Positions 52,926 through 59,499 of a stretch of 59,499 nucleotides of DNA are shown here, piece by piece. Position 1 is the first letter of the stretch. The number at the start of each line of letters is the position of its first letter. Where the stretch lies: the NCBI GenBank assembly GCA_902801425.1, contig CADCIQ010000003.1, positions 1 through 59,499 of the forward strand, in the 5' to 3' direction. The notes beneath the pieces were generated by a model. The model was not told the DNA's origin. It ran no database searches and was given only the letters and a program-made list of their open reading frames with translations. The DNA comes from an uncultured Bacteroidales bacterium (GTDB lineage Bacteria; Bacteroidota; Bacteroidia; Bacteroidales; Bacteroidaceae). The position numbers and the translations under genes are program-made.

Positions 52926-53936
52926 ATGAGTTTAATTGAACAGATTATTGCGCGTGCAAAGTCTAACAAGCAGCGCATCGTACTCCCAGAAGCTGAGGAG
53001 GAGCGTACACTTATTGCTGCAGACAAGGTCCTGGAGCAGGATATTGCAGATCTTATCCTTATCGGTAATCCAGAGAAGGTTGCAGCATTAGCAAAGGAAA
53101 AGGGACTTACTCATCTTGACAAGGCTACCCTCATCGATCCAGAGAACTGTGAGAAGAGCGAGGAATATGCACAGCTTCTTGCTGAGCTTCGCAAGAAGAA
53201 GGGCATGACCATTGAGCAGGCTCGTGAACTTGTAAAGAACCCTCTTTATCTCGGTTGTATGATTATCAAGACTGAGGGTGCTGACGGTCAGATCTCAGGT
53301 GCTCTCTCTACAACAGGCGACACACTCCGTCCAGCTCTTCAGATCATCAAGACCGCTCCTGGCATCACTTGCGTATCAGGCGCAATGCTTATGATCACAG
53401 AGACTCCTCAGTATGGCGAGAATGGTGTTATGGTATTCGCTGACGTAGCTGTTACTCCAATGCCAGACGCAAATCAGCTCGGTCAGATTGCTGTATGTAC
53501 AGCACAGACAGCTCGTTCAGTTGCAGGATTCGCTGATCCACGTGTTGCAATGTGTTCTTTCTCAACAAAGGGTAGTGCAAAGCACGAGGTTGTTGACAAG
53601 GTTGTTGAGGCTACAAAGATTGCCAAGGAACTTGATCCTACACTCAAGATTGACGGTGAGCTTCAGGCAGATGCCGCTCTCGTTCCATCAGTAGGTGCAA
53701 AGAAGGCTCCAGGCTCAGACATCGCTGGTAAGGCAAACGTACTCGTATTCCCTAACCTTGAGGTTGGTAACATCAGCTATAAGCTCGTTCAGCGTCTTGG
53801 CAATGCCGTTGCTCTCGGTCCAATCCTTCAGGGTATCGCTCGTCCTGTAAACGACCTCAGCCGTGGCTGTTCCGTAGAGGACATCGTAAATCTCGTAGCT
53901 ATCACAGCATGCCAGGCTATGGATGCGAAGAAATAA
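52926..53936 (+). CDS. pta: Phosphate acetyltransferase
   Basis: The 336 residues cover only the catalytic PTA domain (short form, no N-terminal regulatory P-loop domain): IVLPEAEEERTLIAAD near residue 17, GALSTTGDTLRPALQIIKT near 124, and VFPNLEVGNISYKLVQR near 269. It converts acetyl-CoA and phosphate to acetyl phosphate. With ackA it makes ATP and acetate. Strongly biased codon use suggests high expression. An IVS-like insertion separates it from ackA. Confidence 0.95.
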   Translation: MSLIEQIIARAKSNKQRIVLPEAEEERTLIAADKVLEQDIADLILIGNPEKVAALAKEKGLTHLDKATLIDPENCEKSEEYAQLLAELRKKKGMTIEQARELVKNPLYLGCMIIKTEGADGQISGALSTTGDTLRPALQIIKTAPGITCVSGAMLMITETPQYGENGVMVFADVAVTPMPDANQLGQIAVCTAQTARSVAGFADPRVAMCSFSTKGSAKHEVVDKVVEATKIAKELDPTLKIDGELQADAALVPSVGAKKAPGSDIAGKANVLVFPNLEVGNISYKLVQRLGNAVALGPILQGIARPVNDLSRGCSVEDIVNLVAITACQAMDAKK

Positions 53937-53954
53937 CGCAAAGCGTTATTTCTT

Positions 53955-54470
53955 GAGTGAAGAGTGAAAAGTGAAGAATTTAAGTTAGTCTATGATCGAT
54001 TATTGCCGTGAACAATCGCCGCTATTAGTTAAGGCGGAGGCATTCGCAACAAGAATCGTAAATATGGTTGATTATTTGTCATCAACTAAAGATGGCAAGT
54101 TTAGATCTATTTATGATCAGGTGTTGCGATCTGGCACTTCTATTATGGCTAATGTCAGAGAGTCACAATTCGCTCAAAGCAAGGCCGACTTTATCAGTAA
54201 ATTGCAGATTGCTTTAAAAGAGGCAAACGAAACGATGGGTTGGCTCGTACTTCTTAAGAACAAAGAATGTATAACCGGAAAAGCGTATGTAAGTATGAGT
54301 TCGGATTGTAACGAGTTGATTGCTATGCTTGTGGCTTCGGTAAATACATCTAAAAAGAATCAGCAAATAATTGTAAAATAAATGACAGTGCATAGTGAAT
54401 GTGTTTGTAGTGATTGCATAATGTAACTTAAATTCTTCACTCTTCACTTTTCACTCTTCACTTTCTAAAA
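53955..54470 (+). mobile_element. IVS-like unit: inverted repeats flanking a four-helix-bundle gene
   Basis: GTGAAGAATTTAAGTTA (53971-53987) and its exact complement (54424-54440) extend outward as GTGAAGA-type heptads to about 53955 and 54470, with one extra heptad on the right. The only gene inside is the four-helix-bundle ORF at 53992, 4 bases after the left arm. In RNA this forms a long stem with the ORF in the loop, the same plan as intervening sequences in 23S rRNA that encode this protein family. Confidence 0.7.
53992..54381 (+). CDS. Four-helix-bundle (23S rRNA IVS-type) protein
   Basis: The 129 residues match the IVS/four-helix-bundle family: LLVKAEAFATRIVNMVDYLSS in helix 1, VLRSGTSIMANVRESQFAQSKADFISKLQIALKEANETMGWLVLL in helices 2-3, and a final helix ending NTSKKNQ. 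The family forms homopentamers and is often encoded in 23S rRNA intervening sequences or near mobile units; Avd of diversity-generating retroelements is related in fold. Here no reverse transcriptase is near. It is transcribed in the same direction as pta and ackA. Confidence 0.8.
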   Translation: MIDYCREQSPLLVKAEAFATRIVNMVDYLSSTKDGKFRSIYDQVLRSGTSIMANVRESQFAQSKADFISKLQIALKEANETMGWLVLLKNKECITGKAYVSMSSDCNELIAMLVASVNTSKKNQQIIVK

Positions 54471-54478
54471 TTTGAAGC

Positions 54479-55675
54479 ATGAAAATTTTAGTTTTGAACT
54501 GCGGTAGCAGTTCCATCAAGTATCAGCTCTTCGAGATGGAGACAAAGACCGTTCTTGCAAAGGGCGGTATTGAGAAAATAGGTCTTCCTGGTGCATTCAT
54601 CAAGTTCAATGCAAAGGATGGCAGCAAGAAGGTTATCGAACAGGAGATTCCTGAGCACACAGTAGGCGTTGAGCTTATCTTCAAGGTGCTTACAGATCCA
54701 GTAGAGGGCGCGTTGAAGTCACTCGACGAACTGGATGCAGTTGGTCATCGTATGGTGCACGGTGGTGAGAAGTTCGCAAAGTCTGTTATCCTCACTCCAG
54801 AGGTTATCGAGGCATTCAAGGCTTGCAACGACCTTGCTCCTCTCCACAACCCAGCAAACCTCAAGGGTGTAGATGCTGTTACTGCACTTCTTCCAAAGAT
54901 CCCACAGGTAGGCGTATTCGATACAGCATTCCATCAGACAATGCCACAGAAGGCATTCATGTATGCTATCCCTTACGACATGTACGAGAACTATGGCGTT
55001 CGTCGCTACGGTTTCCACGGCACATCTCATCGTTATGTATCTGCTCGTGCTCTTGAGTTCCTCGGCATGAAGGCAGAAGGTAGCAAGGTAATCACAGCTC
55101 ACATCGGTAACGGTGGCTCTCTTGCTGCTGTCAAGGATGGCAAGTGTCAGGACACATCAATGGGTCTCACCCCACTTGAGGGCGTAATGATGGGTACACG
55201 TTCTGGTGACATCGACGGCGGTGCTGTTTCATTCATCCAGAAGAAACTCGGTCTTGACGCCGACGGCATCTCTAACTATCTCAACAAGAAGTCAGGTCTC
55301 GCAGGTATCTCTTGCAAGTCAAGTGATATGCGTGAGGTTTTCCAGGCTGCTTCTGAGGGTGATGCAAAGTGCAAGCTCGCTATTGATATGTACACATACC
55401 GTATCAAGAAGTACATCGGCTCTTATGCTGCTGCTCTCGGCGACTGTGACGTACTCGTATTCACCGCAGGTGTATGTGAGAACCAGTCAGATATCCGTGA
55501 AGCTATCTGTGAGGATATGGAATGGATGGGCATTAAGCTCGACAAAGAGAAGAATGCACAGATCCACGGTGAAGAAGCTATCATCTCTACTCCAGACTCA
55601 AAAGTAACCGTTGTCGTTATCCCTACCGATGAGGAGCTGATGATTGCATCTGATACGATGGAACTTGTTAAGTAA
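54479..55675 (+). CDS. ackA: Acetate kinase
   Basis: The 398 residues start with the signature MKILVLNCGSSSIKYQLFE and include GHRMVHGGEKF near residue 82, FDTAFHQTMP near 147, RRYGFHGTSHRY near 174, and GNGGSLAAVKDGKC near 205 with GLTPLEGVMMGTRSGDID. It transfers phosphate from acetyl phosphate to ADP. The length is normal. Codon use matches pta. The start is 8 bases after the IVS-like inverted repeat. Confidence 0.96.
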   Translation: MKILVLNCGSSSIKYQLFEMETKTVLAKGGIEKIGLPGAFIKFNAKDGSKKVIEQEIPEHTVGVELIFKVLTDPVEGALKSLDELDAVGHRMVHGGEKFAKSVILTPEVIEAFKACNDLAPLHNPANLKGVDAVTALLPKIPQVGVFDTAFHQTMPQKAFMYAIPYDMYENYGVRRYGFHGTSHRYVSARALEFLGMKAEGSKVITAHIGNGGSLAAVKDGKCQDTSMGLTPLEGVMMGTRSGDIDGGAVSFIQKKLGLDADGISNYLNKKSGLAGISCKSSDMREVFQAASEGDAKCKLAIDMYTYRIKKYIGSYAAALGDCDVLVFTAGVCENQSDIREAICEDMEWMGIKLDKEKNAQIHGEEAIISTPDSKVTVVVIPTDEELMIASDTMELVK

Positions 55676-55686
55676 AGTAAATTATA

Positions 55687-55880
55687 AAATGAAAAATGAA
55701 AAGTGAAAAATACAGGTTTGTAAATTATAAAATGAAAAATTAGAAATTATAAAAATACAGATTGTTATTTGCGCGTATGGCTTTTACCCTAAAACATGTA
55801 ATCTGTATTTTTCATTGTTCATTTTTCATTTAAATTCTAACTTGTATTTTATAATTTTTCATTTTTCATTTTTTCATTTC
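55687..55880. repeat. Large nested AT-rich inverted repeat between ackA and the GH35 gene
   Basis: Left half has AAAATGAAAAATGAAAAGTG and AATACAGATT; right half has AATCTGTATT and TTTTTCATTTTTCATT. It belongs to the same family as 30248-30340. No gene is in it. It probably ends the ackA transcript. Its right part reads in frame with the GH35 start (FHFSFFHFP), which argues that the upstream in-frame extension of that gene is not real. Confidence 0.7.
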
Positions 55881-55889
55881 CCTAATCCT

Positions 55890-57992
55890 ATGCCTAAACT
55901 CCTTTCCTTTCTTATATTATTCTTCCTCTCGCAAGCAGTTGTTGCGCAGAACACATTTACCTTTGGAACCAGCGTTAACCCACAGGGCACTACGTTTGAG
56001 GTTGATTCCAAGGGATTTGTCGTTGGCGGCAAGCACGTACTGCCTGTAATGGGCGAGATACACTATGCCCGTGTTCCTGCAAAGGACTGGCGTAGGGAGA
56101 TACGAAAGATGAAGGCAGGAGGTATAACAATCCTTGCTACATACGTATTCTGGATTCATCATGAGCCAGAAGAAGGACATTGGAATTGGGCAGGCAATAT
56201 GAACCTTCGGGAGTTTCTTGAAGTGTGTAAGAGCGAGAATATGCCTGTGGTGCTTCGCATAGGCCCTTTCTGTCATGGAGAGGTATATCAAGGAGGTTTC
56301 CCCGATTGGGTGGTACAACGCCATGTCAGCAATCCGAAAGAATATAAAGTGCGCTCTCAGGCAAAGGGGTTCATTAAGGAGGTAGAACGTCTTTACTACA
56401 ATATCTTCGGACAGGTGAATGGGTTGCTGTGGAAAGATGGCGGTCCTGTGGTTGGTGTGCAGATAGAGAATGAGTGTCGTGGTCCTTGGAGCTATTATAT
56501 GACCTTGAAGGATATTGCGGTAAAGGCAGGTTTTGATGTGCCTTTCATGACTCGCACTGGTTGGCCGAAACTCAACGGACAGGAAGAGTTTGGCAAACTC
56601 CTTCCTCTCTATGGCGATTATGCCGACGGCTTCTGGGATCGCAAGTTGAGCGATATGCCGGGCGAGTATGCTAAGGCATTTGTCTTCAAGAACAACAGAA
56701 TGAGTGGGGCTATTGCTACCGAGACTTTTTCTGCCGATGAACTCAAGGAAACAGTAAATAATAAATTAACCTATCCTTACCTCACCTGTGAACTTGGGGG
56801 TGGTATGATGCCTTCATATCATCGGCGTATTAATATGAGCGGAAATGAGGCTATGCCGCTTGCTATCTGTAAACTCGGTAGTGGAAGCAATCTCCCCGGC
56901 TATTATATGTATCATGGAGGCACGAATCCATATACCCCTGCTCATACTATGGCTGAGACGCAAAAAACGGCTGTTACCAACTATAACGATATGCCTTACA
57001 TAACATACGATTTCCAATGTCCTCTTGGCGAAATGGGACAGCCTAATGATATTGCCTTTCATCAGACGCGCTTCCTTCATCAGTTTCTTGCCGACTGGGG
57101 GGAGGAACTGTCACAAATGAAGGTAGATACCCTTTCCGAACACTATTCCCGTCGTGGCTGCTTTGAGTTCCATAACGACTATGTAAGGATGCACAACGAG
57201 TCTGGTAAGTCGTATGTCCGTCCTGTCGGGATGCAGTTCCTTGGTCATTCTATAACCGCTGATGCCCAGCCTTTCTGCAAGATAGACAATACAATCTATT
57301 TCATTCCTATTAAAGGGATGAAACCTACTATTACTATTGACGGAAAAAGATCCACCATGTCTTCTAAGTCGCGAATCGGCTCCCTCGCTACGGGGGAGGG
57401 CGGGGGGAGAGGCCAGCTTAGTTTTATCCTCCTGTCTCCCGACAAGGCAAAGCGAGCCTATAAGATTGACAACGAACTGCACTTTGCCAAGCACGAAGGA
57501 GGCATTCTTTATAAGGATGGCGACAGGATAGTGGAGGAATACTGGCACGAAACTGACGATAAGGTAGAGGTTCGCAAGGTTCGTGAGGCAGATTCTCCTC
57601 GTGACATCGTTATGGGAAAGCAGAAGGTTGCAGCTATGCCCGAAGATTGCGACTTTGACAAGGCTGCTGTATATGTAATAGATATTGATTCTGCCCTTGC
57701 CTCTCATGCTGATAGTGCATTCTTGAAGATTGACTATGCAGCCGACTGTGCCCGTGTCTATGCCGATGGCAAACTTGTGCAGGATAATTTCTGGAACGGT
57801 AAGCCGATGCTTGTGCGTGTTTCTGATCTCGTGGGAAAGCACGTGGAACTGCGCATCCTCCCACTTCGCAAGGATGCCCCTATCTATCTCCAGAAAGAGC
57901 AGAAAGCAATTCTTGAAGCTTCTGAAAACGCCCTTCTCACGCTCACTAAGGTTAGCATCGTTAAGAGAACCACTACCCCATTCCCTGGTTGA
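55890..57992 (+). CDS. Secreted GH35 beta-galactosidase
   Basis: Starting at ATG 55890 gives 700 residues with signal peptide MPKLLSFLILFFLSQAVVAQ (about 1-20); the frame is open from 55815, but that part is repeat-derived. GH35 features: GEIHYARVPAKDWRREIRKMKAGGITILATYVFWIHHEPEEG near residues 51-95, VLRIGPFCHGE near 125, the acid/base Glu in GVQIENECRGPW near 193, and the nucleophile Glu in TCELGGGM near 301. It cleaves terminal beta-galactose from glycans, probably in the periplasm or at the surface. Residues about 497-508 (GSLATGEGGGRG) come from an inserted dispersed repeat. Confidence 0.85.
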   Translation: MPKLLSFLILFFLSQAVVAQNTFTFGTSVNPQGTTFEVDSKGFVVGGKHVLPVMGEIHYARVPAKDWRREIRKMKAGGITILATYVFWIHHEPEEGHWNWAGNMNLREFLEVCKSENMPVVLRIGPFCHGEVYQGGFPDWVVQRHVSNPKEYKVRSQAKGFIKEVERLYYNIFGQVNGLLWKDGGPVVGVQIENECRGPWSYYMTLKDIAVKAGFDVPFMTRTGWPKLNGQEEFGKLLPLYGDYADGFWDRKLSDMPGEYAKAFVFKNNRMSGAIATETFSADELKETVNNKLTYPYLTCELGGGMMPSYHRRINMSGNEAMPLAICKLGSGSNLPGYYMYHGGTNPYTPAHTMAETQKTAVTNYNDMPYITYDFQCPLGEMGQPNDIAFHQTRFLHQFLADWGEELSQMKVDTLSEHYSRRGCFEFHNDYVRMHNESGKSYVRPVGMQFLGHSITADAQPFCKIDNTIYFIPIKGMKPTITIDGKRSTMSSKSRIGSLATGEGGGRGQLSFILLSPDKAKRAYKIDNELHFAKHEGGILYKDGDRIVEEYWHETDDKVEVRKVREADSPRDIVMGKQKVAAMPEDCDFDKAAVYVIDIDSALASHADSAFLKIDYAADCARVYADGKLVQDNFWNGKPMLVRVSDLVGKHVELRILPLRKDAPIYLQKEQKAILEASENALLTLTKVSIVKRTTTPFPG
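57378..57414. repeat. GC-rich dispersed repeat inserted in the GH35 coding sequence
   Basis: The 37-bp unit is the inverse of the intergenic repeat at 36511-36548, differing at about three positions. It stays in frame and encodes GSLATGEGGGRG in a loop-like stretch between two beta-rich segments. Confidence 0.85.
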
Positions 57993-58311
57993 TTATCTAC
58001 TTATCCTTCGCCATGCTTTTATATTTGAATTTATTGCTGTCCGGTAACATCTATATCTTGCATAAGATCAAAAGATTTATGCTGTACAAGCTTCATTTAT
58101 ATTTTATCAAGAATTTTAGAATAAGAGAATTTCTTTTTAGAATTAATAAAAAAAAGAGAATTATTGCTACTTGCGTAGCTTTGGAATGGCGGGATTGGCA
58201 GGAGCGAAGCGACCTTTCTCAAATTCTCTATAAATTCAACCATAATGCGCCAAAGAATTCTCTAAATCTCTAATTCTTGAAATATTTTTACCAGACAGCA
58301 ATAATTTGATT
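57993..58311. other. Intergenic stretch without a gene
   Basis: AT-rich sequence between the GH35 gene and the HigA-type gene. It holds an imperfect inverted repeat built on CAAGAATT and AGAGAATT (about 58108-58138 and 58251-58279) that can form a long stem. Open frames here are short and repeat-like. Confidence 0.5.
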
Positions 58312-58623
58312 TCAATATAGTGCAACGCGCCCTATACCTCCTAAATCAAGCATAGCCTTGATATTCATGGCACGGAAAAGTTTTGATACAGTCTGGAAAG
58401 TGACGTTATTGCCATTCTCGATTTTACAAATCTGAGCTTTCTTCACGCCAACCATCTCCCCCAGTTCTTTCTGGGTGAGATTCCTTGCCTTACGAGCCTG
58501 CCTGATTGCCTCGCCAATAAGAAACTCATCCATCTGTGCATCAAATTCAATGCGCTCTGTCGTTTCCTTTGTACCTATAACCTTATCAAGTGCCTCAGCC
58601 TCTGTATAGAATTTCATTGCCAT
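58312..58623 (-). CDS. HigA-type antitoxin (XRE helix-turn-helix)
   Basis: The 103 residues contain a Cro/C1-type helix-turn-helix: AIRQARKARNLTQKELGEMVGVKKAQICKIENGNNVTFQTVSKLFRAMNI (about 43-92). It should neutralise the RelE/HigB-type toxin encoded just upstream on the same strand (toxin gene first, as in higBA) and repress the operon. It starts 11 bases after the original toxin stop. It is intact although the toxin gene is broken. Confidence 0.85.
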   Translation of the reverse strand: MAMKFYTEAEALDKVIGTKETTERIEFDAQMDEFLIGEAIRQARKARNLTQKELGEMVGVKKAQICKIENGNNVTFQTVSKLFRAMNIKAMLDLGGIGRVALY

Positions 58624-58634
58624 AGTTCTGTTTT

Positions 58635-59137
58635 TTACTTTTTATAATATTCATTTCTGATAGCTATTGCTCTATCAATCTCTTTTTGCGGAGTCTTTTG
58701 AGTTTTCTTTACAAATCCGTGAGTCGTAATAACGTCAGTTCGATGAATTAATCATATAGCAGCAAGCTGCAAAATCCACTGCGTGGGGCTACACGAATTT
58801 CCGTGAATTAACCGTGAATTTTTCGTAACGTAGCCAAGCGCAGCGTTTTTTTCGTCGAACTCACGTTAATTACATACGTGTTTGTATTGTTATCCCAAAA
58901 GGCCAATAGTCTGTATTGTAGACCGTTATACAATGTTCTGAATTCCCAAATATCAGTCCCCACCAGTTTCTTGAATAGTTTTGGGTCAAGATTGTATCGA
59001 GCCTTACCAACATTAAACATAATCTTTGCCTTTGTTTTTGCTGGCAAAGAATTCAGGAAGTCGATAACCTCTTCTGAATATATTACGTTAAACTTTGGTT
59101 TTGCATCCTTAGCTATTTTATTTTTGTGCAAAAGCAC
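58635..59137 (-). pseudogene. RelE/ParE/HigB-type toxin gene disrupted by a MITE
   Basis: The N-terminal part reads KFNVIYSEEVIDFLNSLPAKTKAKIMFNVGKARYNLDPKLFKKLVGTDIWEFRTLYNGLQYRLLAFWDNN, a standard RelE/HigB toxin, up to NTYVI. There a 136-bp insertion (58731-58866) changes the frame product and gives a stop at 58808. On the far side the original ending continues as TTHGFVKKTQKTPQKEIDRAIAIRNEYYKK to a stop at 58635. The original protein would be about 120 residues. No ATG is seen at the start: the open frame begins with GTG at 59137, which may itself be a lesion. The truncated 109-residue product lacks the conserved C-terminal end and is probably inactive. Confidence 0.85.
58731..58866. mobile_element. 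136-bp MITE with terminal inverted repeats
   Basis: The ends are AACGTCAGTTCGATGAA (58731-58747) and, inverted, AACGTGAGTTCGACGAA (58850-58866): 15 of 17 match. The flanking AAT at 58728-58730 and 58867-58869 is a 3-bp target duplication; removing one copy plus the insert restores the toxin frame. There is no coding capacity. The interior has repeats of TTCACGG and a GCAGCAAGCTGC palindrome. Confidence 0.88.
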
Positions 59138-59213
59138 CTAAAAGTTTCCATTTATGCAAACTTTTTGACGAAAAACCTTTCATTGTACGTTATTTTTAAC
59201 GTGAGTCCATACT

Positions 59214-59499
59214 AATAACTCATGTTAATAAGTGATTCCCATGTACCTCCCAAGCAAGTCCTATGTAAGTCCCATTTACCTCCCATCTATGCTCCGTTCT
59301 GGAACGGACTTGGAACGGACTTATAACGGACCAGAAACGGAGGTGAACGGAAACCTGTATCGGTGTGTGTATTTGGTAACAGATACTATGTTACCATTGT
59401 CGCTTGTGGAGTTCCTTATATAATCTGTGTTTATATGTGGGGGAGACGGCATCGGCATCACTATGGAAAAAGAAAGGTAACATAGTATCTGTTACCAAA
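59214..59499. repeat. Repeat block like the left edge, with a 24-bp inverted pair
   Basis: The stretch from 59214 to about 59350 carries roughly 10-12-bp units (TGGAACGGACT, ATAACGGACC), like 80-165. TTTGGTAACAGATACTATG at 59372 onward (to 59395) is exactly inverted at 59476-59499, about 80 bases apart. The layout mirrors 80-315 upstream of the primase gene, with a different repeat sequence. No gene is seen in 59141-59499; another primase module may begin beyond the window. Confidence 0.65.

Noticed and set aside
53992-54381. Avd of a diversity-generating retroelement
   Set aside because: The fold family is shared, but there is no reverse transcriptase or template/variable repeat pair nearby, and the flanking inverted repeats fit an IVS-like unit.

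Overview
The window looks like a chromosome segment from a Bacteroidales bacterium, most likely Prevotella or a close relative such as Segatella. The reasons are the many promoters with the Bacteroidetes -7 box TAnnTTTG and a TTG-type -33 box about 20 bases upstream, near-absence of Shine-Dalgarno sequences, fimbrillin-type lipoproteins, Por/T9SS-like C-terminal tails, a Bacteroidetes ornithine carbamoyltransferase variant, a folP/cdaA neighbourhood, and many AT-rich dispersed inverted repeats. Genus and species are inferred, not shown.

Layout. (1) 1-6122: a VirE/DUF3987-type primase-helicase gene preceded by iterons and an operator-like palindrome, then three further genes. A GTAACA-rich repeat follows three of the four genes in the same orientation. 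The last part (5939-6122) looks like the right end of an older mobile element. (2) 6123-30191: a 24.0-kb integrative mobilizable element between two copies of a 27-bp core that is the 5' half of tRNA-Pro(CGG). It carries a tyrosine integrase with a structured leader, an AbiE-type type IV toxin-antitoxin pair, a leftward mobilization module (DUF3853-like, DUF6291-like, MobC-like, MOBP-like relaxase, membrane protein), a strongly structured RNA region, and a rightward defence operon. The operon is a type 4 BREX system (brxP, brxC, pglZ, brxL) combined with a stand-alone DNA sulfur-binding-domain protein, a DndD-like SMC ATPase and two unknown proteins. No PglX methyltransferase is present. (3) 30165-33604: the restored tRNA-Pro and housekeeping genes: argF' and folP leftward, then a Fur-family regulator and cdaA rightward. 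(4) 34052-52769: a surface operon with a short polypeptide, three fimbrillin-like proteins and a 5011-residue secreted protein with GLUG-like and GGG-rich repeats. (5) 52829-57992: pta and ackA separated by an IVS-like four-helix-bundle gene inside inverted repeats, then a GH35 beta-galactosidase with a dispersed GC-rich repeat inserted in frame. (6) 58312-59137: a HigBA-type toxin-antitoxin locus whose toxin is broken by a 136-bp MITE. (7) 59214-59499: a repeat block like that at the left edge, suggesting another primase module beyond the window.

The most interesting unit is the BREX-4 operon. Its PAPS-reductase/ferredoxin/DUF4007 protein and DndD-like ATPase look like a phosphorothioation writer, and the SBD protein looks like a reader of the same mark. 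BrxC, PglZ and a BrxL lacking the Lon protease domain supply the BREX core. This suggests, as inference, a BREX that marks self DNA with sulfur instead of methyl groups. A second theme is accretion at tRNA-Pro: both the element and the sequence to its left carry the same end geometry (promoter, tandem repeat, tRNA 5' half).
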